DNA of 43,448 nt, from the NCBI GenBank assembly GCA_020851635.1, contig JADZCJ010000051.1, forward strand, positions 1 to 43,448, given 5' to 3'. Shown one piece after another: positions 8,498-16,194 of the stretch. Under the pieces are notes generated by a model that did no database searches, was not told the DNA's origin, and saw only the letters and a program-made list of their open reading frames with translations. Numbering within the stretch: the first letter of the stretch is position 1; every line of letters starts with the position of its first letter. The translations under genes and the position numbers were made by a program. The stretch is from Anaerolineae bacterium. Its GTDB lineage: Bacteria; Chloroflexota; Anaerolineae; UBA4142; SHND01.

Positions 8498-9328
8498 ATG
8501 AAGCGAATCAAACATCTGCTCGGAGAAGCAGCTTATTACATTTTCATCCTGGTGGTGATGGCGTTTTTCGGCTTGCCCTTGCTCTGGCTCGTGCTCACCC
8601 CGTTTAATGCGCGGGCAACTCTGGCGGTTGAAATTCCGCAGCCCTTTACCCTGGACAATTTCCAACAGGTCCTCAACAACACCTTTGCCGTACGCGCCCT
8701 CGTCCAAAACAATATGATCATTGCCGTAGGCGCAATGCTCGGCGTGACCTTGATCGCCACGCTGTCGGCGTATGCGCTTTCGCGGGCGCGCGTGCCGGGC
8801 AGCAGCCAGCTGACGTATATCCTTATCTTGTTTTCGTCGGTCGTCACCGGGACGGCGGCGATGGTGCCCATCTTTTTGATCATCTTTAATCTCGGTTTGA
8901 TTGACACGTATCTCGGCGTGATCGTCGTTTTTATCGGCGGCTTGCTGCCCGCCGCCATTTTTATCATGCGTGATTTCGTTGAAGGGATTCCGCGCTCGTA
9001 CGAAGAATCGGCGCTGGTCGCAGGCGCAGCCCCCTCGCGTGTTTTCCTCGATGTAGCGCTGCCATTGATTCGCCCCGGCATGATGGTGATTGCCATTTGG
9101 TCGTTTGTGCAGGCATGGGGCTCTTTTCTGATTCCGTTTATCCTCTTGCGCAGTCCGGAGCGGATGCCGGCGTCCATTGCGGTCTATTCGTTCTACACCG
9201 AGGCGGGCACGCCCAACATCACCCTCGTCGCGGCGTATTCGCTGCTGTATGCGATCCCGGTCGTCATACTGTATCTGTTCGTAAACTGGCGTTATGGGTT
9301 CCGCTTTTTCGGAGGCATCAAACGATAA
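8498..9328 (+). CDS. ABC sugar importer permease, MalG/UgpE type
   Basis: A 276-residue inner-membrane permease, partner of the preceding MalF-like protein. The EAA motif reads SYEESALVAGAAPSRVFLDVALPLI, and the C-terminus ends with the short basic tail RYGFRFFGGIKR, typical of MalG-like subunits. I place the start at ATG 8498 behind GGTGA; GTG 8486 and TTG 8483 are in frame and would add a few residues. Its stop is directly followed by the ATPase start at 9329. Confidence 0.9.
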   Translation: MKRIKHLLGEAAYYIFILVVMAFFGLPLLWLVLTPFNARATLAVEIPQPFTLDNFQQVLNNTFAVRALVQNNMIIAVGAMLGVTLIATLSAYALSRARVPGSSQLTYILILFSSVVTGTAAMVPIFLIIFNLGLIDTYLGVIVVFIGGLLPAAIFIMRDFVEGIPRSYEESALVAGAAPSRVFLDVALPLIRPGMMVIAIWSFVQAWGSFLIPFILLRSPERMPASIAVYSFYTEAGTPNITLVAAYSLLYAIPVVILYLFVNWRYGFRFFGGIKR

Positions 9329-10417
9329 ATGTCGGGGATTCAGCTTGACCGCCTGAGCAAGCATTTCGGCAGTGTTGCTGCCGTGGATGAGGTTACGCTT
9401 CAGATTCAAGACGGCGAATTTTTCGCGTTGCTTGGTCCGTCCGGCTGTGGCAAGACCACAACCCTGAGAATGATCGCCGGTCTGGAAAAAGCGACCGCGG
9501 GCACGATCAAAATCGGTGACCGCGACGTCACAACGCTGGCGCCGCGCGAGCGCGATATTGCGATGGTCTTTCAGGACTATGCGCTTTATCCGCACATGAA
9601 CCTGCTCGACAATATCGGCTATCCGCTAAAGGTGCGCGGCATCCCGCGCGCGGAACTGCAGCAGCGCGTGACGGAAGCTGCACAGAGTCTGGGCATTGAC
9701 CACCTTTTAAACCGCCGCCCCGCCCAGCTCTCGGGCGGACAGCAGCAGCGGGCGGCAGTTGCCCGCGCCATCGTCCATCACGCGCAGGTCTTTTTATTCG
9801 ACGAGCCGCTTTCAAATCTGGATGCGAAACTACGGGTGGAGGCGCGCGGGTTTCTAAAGCATTTGCAGCGTCAAGTGGGGGTGACCACGGTGTATGTGAC
9901 GCACGACCAAGCCGAGGCGATGGCGCTTGCCGATCACATTGCCATTATGGAGCAGGGCAAGGTCGTTCAGATGGGACCGCCCCTCGAGGTTTATCATCGG
10001 CCCCGGACTACCTTTGTCGCGTCCTTTCTCGGAAGCCCGCCGATGAACTTGCTGCGGGGGCAGCTGGATCTCGCCGCGCGACAAGTGCGGGTGAACAATG
10101 CAGCGATCAGTCTGGAGCAGTTTCGCGGGTGGGACCGTTTGGTAGAACACGCACAGCAGAACGTAAATGTCGTTATGGGCATTCGTCCGGAGCACTTGAC
10201 CATAGCCCAGCACGAGATCCCACAGTCCCTGACGGGGGAGGTCTATGCAATACAGCCGCTGGGCGCAGAGTCACTCGTGATCGTCCAGATTAAAGGAGAG
10301 CCGGTTTCCGTGCGGCTTTTTACGGATGACACTCCACAGTTCTCGGGAAGGGTCTGGCTTGCGCCCGACTTGCAGCGAGTCTTTTTTTACCACCCTGATG
10401 GTGAGCTCATCGCGTAA
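9329..10417 (+). CDS. ABC sugar importer ATPase, MalK/UgpC/MsmX type
   Basis: A 362-residue ATPase that energises the importer. Walker A is LGPSGCGKTTTLRMI, the Q-loop lies in VFQDYALYPHM, the signature is LSGGQQQRAAVARAI, Walker B is VFLFDEPLSNLDAKL and the switch is VTHDQAEAMALADH. Residues from about 235 on form the regulatory OB/TOBE region (MGIRPEHL). The ATG directly abuts the upstream TAA, so it is translationally coupled. It ends the operon, 36 bp from the convergent subtilase gene; no clear terminator hairpin is seen in that gap. Confidence 0.95.
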   Translation: MSGIQLDRLSKHFGSVAAVDEVTLQIQDGEFFALLGPSGCGKTTTLRMIAGLEKATAGTIKIGDRDVTTLAPRERDIAMVFQDYALYPHMNLLDNIGYPLKVRGIPRAELQQRVTEAAQSLGIDHLLNRRPAQLSGGQQQRAAVARAIVHHAQVFLFDEPLSNLDAKLRVEARGFLKHLQRQVGVTTVYVTHDQAEAMALADHIAIMEQGKVVQMGPPLEVYHRPRTTFVASFLGSPPMNLLRGQLDLAARQVRVNNAAISLEQFRGWDRLVEHAQQNVNVVMGIRPEHLTIAQHEIPQSLTGEVYAIQPLGAESLVIVQIKGEPVSVRLFTDDTPQFSGRVWLAPDLQRVFFYHPDGELIA

Positions 10418-10453
10418 AAGGGCGCGCTCAATTCGGTTCTATCCGTCCCACGC

Positions 10454-12880
10454 TCATTTCTCTGTCAACGCGCGCTCGACCGCCGCATACGCATCCACAA
10501 TCCCATAACCTGTGAGGTCGTTAGGAATCGCAGTCGGGTCGCCGCAGACGATGCCTTTGTTCATCACATCCGCCCGCTGTGCCGTCTCGCGGATGATTTG
10601 CTCGGTGCGGTCAATGTCTCCGATGAGCGCGGGATTGGCGGACCAGAGCAGCGCGACCACGCCCGCAATGTGCGGACCCGCCATCGAAGTGCCCGAGTTG
10701 AAACCGTAGGTCGAACCGGGTAGCGCGGAATACACATCCACGCCCGGCGCGGCAATGTCGGGCTTGACGCGCCCGCTGTCATCCGCCAACACGGGACCGC
10801 GACTGCTGAAATCGGCGAGCTCTTTGCCGGAATCCACCGCCGCGACAGAAAATACCTCGTCGTAAAGCGCAATCGGGTCGGCGATGGTGCTGCACCCGGG
10901 ACCATCATTGCCCGCCGACGCGACGACAAACACGCCCGCGTCGCGTAACGCCCGCACCGCCGCCAGCAGCGCATTCGGGTCACAACCCTCGACCGCCGGA
11001 CAGCCCCACGAATTATTGAGCACCATCGCGCCGCGCGCCGGGTCGCCGTCGGTGAACGCGCCATCGGCAACATGAGCTTTCGCCTGCGGATAGGGCGCAA
11101 AATTGAACTGCATACAATCCAGATAGAGCGCGGGGTTGGCGAGATTGCGCGCCAGATTGACACAGCCGATCCATTCGGCATCGGGCGCAACACCGACGGT
11201 CTTGCCGAGAATCGAACCGAGCGTGTGCGTGCCGTGACCGCCGATATCGGTCGGCTGCGCCGAACCATTCCACGGATCGAGCCAGTTGAAATCGTCGCCG
11301 CCGTCTCGCCCGCGATATTGCGCGGTGAGCTCGGGATGTGAACCCTGAACGCCGGAATCGGATTGTCCCACCAGCACCCCCGCCCCGCGCACATCCAATT
11401 CCTTCCAAACACGGTCCGCGCCAATGAGCGTGAGATTCCATTCGGGCAATGCGGGCGCGCTCGTATAGCTGCCATTTGATTGCGGCGGCGGCGCGGGCAG
11501 AGGGCGCAGGCGCGGCGACGGCAATACACGATCCACCTCGCCGCGCGTGGCAAGCCACCACTGCACCGGCAAATCGGCGCTCACCTCGAGCGCGTTCACC
11601 AAATAGTACGATTTATATTGGATTCCTACGGAATCCAATATACCGCGCAAGTCTTTTTGTGTTTCGTTGGCGTGCGCGGTCAAAGTGTTGAACACAAAGG
11701 CGCGGCGCTCGTCATAATCGTTCATGGACGCTGCCGCCGAAACGTCAGCTTGCGATTTGAATATGACAAAGACACGGTCGCCGAACAAACCGGGCTGCCC
11801 AACGTAGAAATACAGGACGAGCGCGAGCAAGGTTACAAGCCCTGCGCCCGCCCATGCCGCGGGCGAGTTCGAGACACGCGCGAGCGGTCGGCGCAGAAAA
11901 AACAGGACCACACCCAGGACCCAAGCGCCGAGGATGACAAGCCCGGTCGCCTGCATCGCATATACCAGCACCTCCCCCTCCGCCAGCGATGCCTGAAGGA
12001 CTGCCGCTTCCGAGTCGAGCAAGAGGAGCGGAGCAGCGACCCCGAGCGCGGTCAGCATCAGAAATGCTGCGTCGTTCCATGGGGCGGATTCCTCCGACTT
12101 GAGCGAGGCGAGGACCATGAGCAGCCAGCCAAGCGCCGACAACCCCGCGATCACGAAAAACTGTGTGCCACTGATTCCAATGACGCTCCCCAGGATGAGC
12201 AAGAGCGCGCCAATCACCGCTCCACCAAAGGTGATCGAACGCCCGGTGCCGCGCGCCGGTGCGAGCAGGTCGCGCAGCCAGTATCGCTTGACAAGCAAGA
12301 TGGCGGCGAGCGCAAACGCAAACGCGGTGAGCAAACCGACAATCACATCCCCAAACGAGCCGAGCGCGCCCAGAACGAGCCAGGGTATCGCCAGCAAAAT
12401 GCCCAGGGCGAACGCGAGAGCGATTGTGGCAGACGAGGTCCCTTGCAAGATTGCGGTGCGCCCATTTAGAAACCAAATACCAAGCGCGAAAATGAACGCG
12501 AGCGCGGCTTGCGCCAAGAACACAAGCTGCGGTGAGGTGGAAGGGATCAAGCGCACGGGCGAGAGAAACACGCAGAACAAGACAGCGGCAAGCCATATAC
12601 GATATGCCGCGCGATGACGCGGGGCGCGCCACAACAGCGCGAGCGGGACGAGGGGTATGAGCAGCGCAATTGCCTGGATGAGCGCGGCTGCAAAATAGAC
12701 CTGCGAAGCGGTCAATGTTGCGCTGCGAAAGAGCTGGTCGGGGAACGACGCGCCGAGCCATGAAACGAGTTGGGTGAGCAAAACGACGCCGACGATCCAC
12801 GTCAACACAAGCAGTGTGACAAGGATGCTCAGCCAATCGGTTTTTTTGACGCCGGGGGGCGTGGTCTCAGGTGCGCTCAT
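10454..12880 (-). CDS. Subtilisin-like S8 protease with large N-terminal membrane domain
   Basis: An 808-residue protein. Roughly the first 400 residues hold about 10-12 hydrophobic helices; a linker follows, and then an S8 peptidase domain from about 495 to the end. The catalytic triad is visible: Asp in VGQSDSGVQGSHPEL (about 506), His in GGHGTHTLGSI (about 548) and Ser in NSGTSMAGPHIAGV (about 732), with the oxyanion Asn in VVASAGNDGPGC. No I9 propeptide or cleavable signal is seen. ATG 12880 lies 14 nt inside the end of the upstream acetyltransferase gene, and an upstream extension to 13027 would overlap it fully, so 12880 is preferred. The protease probably faces outside the cell. Confidence 0.88.
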   Translation of the reverse strand: MSAPETTPPGVKKTDWLSILVTLLVLTWIVGVVLLTQLVSWLGASFPDQLFRSATLTASQVYFAAALIQAIALLIPLVPLALLWRAPRHRAAYRIWLAAVLFCVFLSPVRLIPSTSPQLVFLAQAALAFIFALGIWFLNGRTAILQGTSSATIALAFALGILLAIPWLVLGALGSFGDVIVGLLTAFAFALAAILLVKRYWLRDLLAPARGTGRSITFGGAVIGALLLILGSVIGISGTQFFVIAGLSALGWLLMVLASLKSEESAPWNDAAFLMLTALGVAAPLLLLDSEAAVLQASLAEGEVLVYAMQATGLVILGAWVLGVVLFFLRRPLARVSNSPAAWAGAGLVTLLALVLYFYVGQPGLFGDRVFVIFKSQADVSAAASMNDYDERRAFVFNTLTAHANETQKDLRGILDSVGIQYKSYYLVNALEVSADLPVQWWLATRGEVDRVLPSPRLRPLPAPPPQSNGSYTSAPALPEWNLTLIGADRVWKELDVRGAGVLVGQSDSGVQGSHPELTAQYRGRDGGDDFNWLDPWNGSAQPTDIGGHGTHTLGSILGKTVGVAPDAEWIGCVNLARNLANPALYLDCMQFNFAPYPQAKAHVADGAFTDGDPARGAMVLNNSWGCPAVEGCDPNALLAAVRALRDAGVFVVASAGNDGPGCSTIADPIALYDEVFSVAAVDSGKELADFSSRGPVLADDSGRVKPDIAAPGVDVYSALPGSTYGFNSGTSMAGPHIAGVVALLWSANPALIGDIDRTEQIIRETAQRADVMNKGIVCGDPTAIPNDLTGYGIVDAYAAVERALTEK

Positions 12881-13655
12881 TCTGTTCCGGAAAGCGGATG
12901 CCAAATGTATCCTGAAGAAGAGTATCGTATGCTTGGCGGCTTGTGACGGGCGTCTCGCTGCGCTGACCGTCCAGCGTAAGAATGAAACGGTCGGGGTTGA
13001 GCGTAACACGACCGTTCGGAAGGGCAAGCGTAATCATGCTCTTTTGGGTAAAAATAGATTTGGGCGAAGTCTGATGATATTCACACATGTCTCGAAAGTC
13101 AGAAAAGGCGCGGGGCTGCAAGGTGAAATGGTACGCTTTTTCCCAGACACTGCCATTGTGGTTTTGCAAGAGCGTTCGATATTCCCCATCCGACTCGATG
13201 CGATAGATACGGGACCCCTGCGTTTGATCGCCGGACACGTCGAGGCGCAACGGTTGGCGGAATGTATCTCCCCATCCTACATCCGCAAGCCAGGGCGTTC
13301 CCGGTCCTGCATCCGCAGGACATTTTACGAGCAGGGTGAGATGGTCAAATTCGAGTCCGAGCGTGCCATCCTCTGCAATATCGTGCGCCGAAAGGAGCGT
13401 CACATCAAAACCGAGTTCGGTCAAGAGCCAGGAAAACATGCCGTTGACTTCGTAACAAAAACCGCCGCGCCGATGGACGACAATTTTGTTATAGAGCGCG
13501 GGTCGTTCGAGCACGATGGGGACCTTGCGCCCAATGTCGAGGTTTTCAAACGGCACATGGTAGAGATGATTCAGTTGGAGATTGCGCAGAGTTTCGGCGG
13601 TCGGCTCACGCAAGCCCGCGTAACGGATGCGCTCGAGGTAGGCGTCAACGTTCAT
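12867..13655 (-). CDS. nat: Arylamine N-acetyltransferase
   Basis: A 262-residue NAT enzyme that transfers acetyl from acetyl-CoA to arylamines or hydrazines by a Cys-His-Asp triad. Cys67 lies in HRRGGFCYEVNGMF, His105 in EFDHLTLLV and Asp125 in WLADVGWGD, and the N-terminal HVPFENLDI is also typical. Length is close to the usual 260-280. The ATG at 13655 overlaps the stop of the upstream pentapeptide gene (ATGA), and the gene's own end overlaps the protease start by 14 nt, so all three are one transcription unit. Physiological substrate unknown. Confidence 0.93.
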   Translation of the reverse strand: MNVDAYLERIRYAGLREPTAETLRNLQLNHLYHVPFENLDIGRKVPIVLERPALYNKIVVHRRGGFCYEVNGMFSWLLTELGFDVTLLSAHDIAEDGTLGLEFDHLTLLVKCPADAGPGTPWLADVGWGDTFRQPLRLDVSGDQTQGSRIYRIESDGEYRTLLQNHNGSVWEKAYHFTLQPRAFSDFRDMCEYHQTSPKSIFTQKSMITLALPNGRVTLNPDRFILTLDGQRSETPVTSRQAYDTLLQDTFGIRFPEQNERT

Positions 13656-14131
13656 GGCTTTTGCACTGCGCCCGCGCAAGCGGGGTCAAAATCCAAGGGA
13701 AAAATGGTTTGACCGTCATATTCAGCGCCGCGCAAATCGGTCTCCAGCAAATTCGCGTCGGTCAGGTCTGCCCCGCACAAATTCGCTTCGCTCAAATCGG
13801 CGCGATAGAGGTTCGCGCCGGTCAAATCGGCAAGGGAAAGGTCCGCCGTGCTCAAGAAAGCCGCTGCCAGGTCTGCACCCCGCAAATCCGCGCCGCGCAG
13901 GTCCGCGTGGAACAAATCAGCGCCGCCCAGGAGCGCGCCGCGCAGTTCGGCTCCGCACAGGAAGGGGACGATGTATTTGTCCGCCTCATCGAGCGGGAGC
14001 GCATCCACATCGGTCTCTTGATCGAGCACGCGCGCTTCGTCGCGCGAGCGGATAAATTCCCCACAAAGGGAACATTCGACCGCAGTGCGCGAGACGGGAC
14101 TGCCACAGGCGGGACAACGCTTGACGGTCAT
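13652..14131 (-). CDS. Zinc-ribbon pentapeptide-repeat protein
   Basis: A 159-residue protein with an N-terminal double-CxxC zinc ribbon (KRCPACGSPVSR and VECSLCGEF, residues about 4-27), an acidic linker, and about 17 pentapeptide units (for example ADLRGADLRGADLAAAFL) at about 58-145. Pentapeptide helices can mimic DNA or act as rigid scaffolds; no specific target can be named. ATG 14131 immediately precedes the zinc ribbon and is preferred to 14167. It overlaps the nat start by 4 nt and lies 16 bp after the kinase gene. Confidence 0.8.
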   Translation of the reverse strand: MTVKRCPACGSPVSRTAVECSLCGEFIRSRDEARVLDQETDVDALPLDEADKYIVPFLCGAELRGALLGGADLFHADLRGADLRGADLAAAFLSTADLSLADLTGANLYRADLSEANLCGADLTDANLLETDLRGAEYDGQTIFPLDFDPACAGAVQKP

Positions 14132-14147
14132 CGCGAGCCTTTCAAAC

Positions 14148-15092
14148 CTACCAATTCGACCTGGCATGGACGCGCGCTCGACACTGGTCCAAAATCAGCC
14201 GTTCCTCGGGTGTCGGATTTTTGCCGAACTTGAAATGCCGCGCCAGATAGACATAGACCGAGCGCAAACGCGCCAGAACGCCGACGAACGAGTCAAAATC
14301 GGCGGGCAGGGACCTGATTTCGGTGTACCCCGCCAGTAACTCGGCGCGAATTTGCTCGCGGTCCGGTCGCAGGCGCACCGTGGAGAGCGCAACAGCCAGA
14401 TCGCAGATAAACCAATGATAACACGCATTTCCGAAATCGAATGCCGTAATGAGACGCGTGGACGGGTCATAGTGAAAGTTCTGGGGTCCGTGGTCGGCAT
14501 GAATCACGCCAAAAGTCCGGGGAGCACGCGGAACGGTCGAGAGCATCTCGAAAAGTTCACGCACTTCAACTTGTGTAACCACATCGTCGGCGGGAATCAG
14601 TTCGTCTGCCATTCGGAACAGGATTTCCTCGTCCCACTGCCAGCGGCGGGGCACATCCGGCGGCGGATCGTAGGTCTCGGATGCCCGATGAATGAGCGCA
14701 ATGTTTCTGCCCCACGCGCGAAAAAATTCGGGTGTGCGATGTGGCGAATCATCGCGCACCACAACCCCATGTGCGTATTCGAGCACGGACGCGTAAAACA
14801 AGCCGTGCGCGGTTTCGATCTCGACCGTCCACGCGCCATGAGCCGTACGCACGCCTGCGGCGGCGGGCACGCGATGGGACTCGAGATGCGCCAGAAATTC
14901 CAGTTCAGAGTGACTGTCGTCGCGCGAGCGATAGGTGGCGTCGGTCAGGCGGAGGATGCGCCGCGCGTCCGCGCGAGTTTCAAAAGAAAAGACGGCGCTG
15001 GCGGAATCGCCGAGATGGCAAAGGGAGGAAGGAAGGCCATCCCAGGATGAAATGACGGCTGCCGCGTCCGCGGAGGTGGCATAGTGGATCAT
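14148..15092 (-). CDS. APH/homoserine-kinase-like phosphotransferase
   Basis: A 314-residue protein-kinase-like-fold enzyme of the aminoglycoside phosphotransferase/SrkA group. The catalytic loop is VIHADHGPQNFHYD and the metal-binding segment is AFDFGNACYHWFICDLA. A Gly-poor N-lobe (about 1-110) precedes. Members phosphorylate small molecules such as homoserine, choline, sugars or antibiotics, or proteins; substrate cannot be told here. ATG 15092 (MIHYATSAD) is the first sensible start. It probably heads the unit with the pentapeptide, nat and protease genes. Confidence 0.82.
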   Translation of the reverse strand: MIHYATSADAAAVISSWDGLPSSLCHLGDSASAVFSFETRADARRILRLTDATYRSRDDSHSELEFLAHLESHRVPAAAGVRTAHGAWTVEIETAHGLFYASVLEYAHGVVVRDDSPHRTPEFFRAWGRNIALIHRASETYDPPPDVPRRWQWDEEILFRMADELIPADDVVTQVEVRELFEMLSTVPRAPRTFGVIHADHGPQNFHYDPSTRLITAFDFGNACYHWFICDLAVALSTVRLRPDREQIRAELLAGYTEIRSLPADFDSFVGVLARLRSVYVYLARHFKFGKNPTPEERLILDQCRARVHARSNW

Positions 15093-15166
15093 GGGAATTG
15101 AGGCGCAGATGGACTGCGGCGATGCCACAGCCCGTCAACGCCGATACCGGATTATACACATGGAAA

Positions 15167-15189
15167 GGGGCGACCAGAACGGTCGCCCC
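15167..15189. terminator. Stem-loop between coxM and the kinase operon
   Basis: GGGGCGACC (15167-15175) pairs perfectly with 15181-15189 around a 5-nt loop. On the minus strand it is followed by a short CTTTCC rather than a true T-run, so it would be a weak terminator for coxM transcripts. No T-run follows on the plus strand. Confidence 0.45.
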
Positions 15190-15223
15190 AGCGTACGCGG
15201 AATTGATGGAACGGGGAAGGTTA

Positions 15224-15321
15224 GGAACTATCTCTGAATGAAGGGCGAGAGAGTTCGAGGCCCCCAATTGCGGCTATTCAGCACACCATTCGAGTGCAGA
15301 CAGCCATTCTGAGATAGTTTC
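15224..15321. mobile_element. 98-bp MITE-like element with terminal inverted repeats
   Basis: The 17-bp end GGAACTATCTCTGAATG (15224-15240) is matched, at 15 of 17 positions, by the inverted 15305-15321 end. The element is flanked by TTA on both sides (15221-15223 and 15322-15324), which looks like a 3-bp target duplication; the right TTA is the coxM stop codon. It has no coding capacity. The alternative is a long-loop transcription hairpin. Confidence 0.45.
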
Positions 15322-16194
15322 TTAATGCCAGCCGTGGGCGCGGGCGTGAGCTTGATTCAACGCTTGAAGGGCGAGCGTGTTGACGAGGTGGGCGCGATAG
15401 TCGGCAGAGGCAAAGATGTCGCCCATGGTCGAGAGTCCGTCTGCCGCGACGTTGGCGGAGCCGGCGATGTTTTCATCTGTCATGGGTTTGCCTTGCAGCG
15501 CGGCTTCGGCTTTTTTGGCGCGTTGGGCATGGTCTGCCGCGCCGGTCACGCCGATGCGGATGTTTGCGACCGAATCATTTTCAATCTTGACCCACACGGC
15601 AACACCCGCAATCGCATAGCGCGAAGCGGGATGCGGGAACTTGGCGTAGGCGACGCCGTTGCCCGCGCCGTCGGTCTTGGGAACGTGCACGGCGGTTACG
15701 ATTTCATTCGCATTCAGCGCGGTCTGAAAAAGTCCCGTGAACAGATCGTCGGCATTGAGATTGCGCTTGCCGCCGCTGCCCTGCGCTTCGATAACGGCGC
15801 CGAGCGCAAGCAAGGCGGCAGGATAATCGGCGGCAGGGTCGGCGTGAGCGATCGAGCCGCCGATGGTGCCGCGATTGCGGACCTGCCGGTCGCCGATGTG
15901 CGACGCCACTTCGGGGAGCAGTGGACAAACACTCTTGAGCAGCGCCGAGCGTTCGACTTGGCAGTGGGTCGTCAATGCGCCCAGTGAGACCTTGTCACCC
16001 AGATCGTTGATGCCGGTGAGGTCCTTGATTTTGCCAATGTCAATGAGCGTGGGCGGAGTCGCGAGCCGGAGTTTCATTGCGGGCAAGAGCGAGTGTCCGC
16101 CGGCAAGGAGTCTGGCGTCTGCGTTTTTTGCCATGAGCGCGAGAGCTTCGCTCACGGAAGTGGGCGCATAATATTCAAAAGATGCGGGATACAT
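15322..16194 (-). CDS. coxM: CoxM-like FAD-binding medium subunit, xanthine oxidase/CODH family
   Basis: A 290-residue flavoprotein that passes electrons from the Fe-S subunit to FAD. The two FAD pyrophosphate motifs are visible: LLAGGHSLLPAMK near residue 34 and RNRGTIGGSIAHADPAADYPAAL near residue 105. The C-terminal domain ends ALNQAHARAHGWH. ATG 16194 shares one base with the coxL stop (TAATG), which supports this start and tight coupling. Gene order S-L-M is that of form II enzymes. Electron acceptor and substrate are not shown by the sequence. Confidence 0.92.
   Translation of the reverse strand: MYPASFEYYAPTSVSEALALMAKNADARLLAGGHSLLPAMKLRLATPPTLIDIGKIKDLTGINDLGDKVSLGALTTHCQVERSALLKSVCPLLPEVASHIGDRQVRNRGTIGGSIAHADPAADYPAALLALGAVIEAQGSGGKRNLNADDLFTGLFQTALNANEIVTAVHVPKTDGAGNGVAYAKFPHPASRYAIAGVAVWVKIENDSVANIRIGVTGAADHAQRAKKAEAALQGKPMTDENIAGSANVAADGLSTMGDIFASADYRAHLVNTLALQALNQAHARAHGWH

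Noticed and set aside
8459-9595. 378-codon open frame antisense to the MalG-type permease
   Set aside because: Arg/Asp/His-rich low-information sequence, no ribosome binding site, opposite a clear permease with an EAA motif.
11480-12469. 329-codon plus-strand open frame inside the subtilase gene
   Set aside because: Shadow of the membrane domain; charged and repetitive with no motif.
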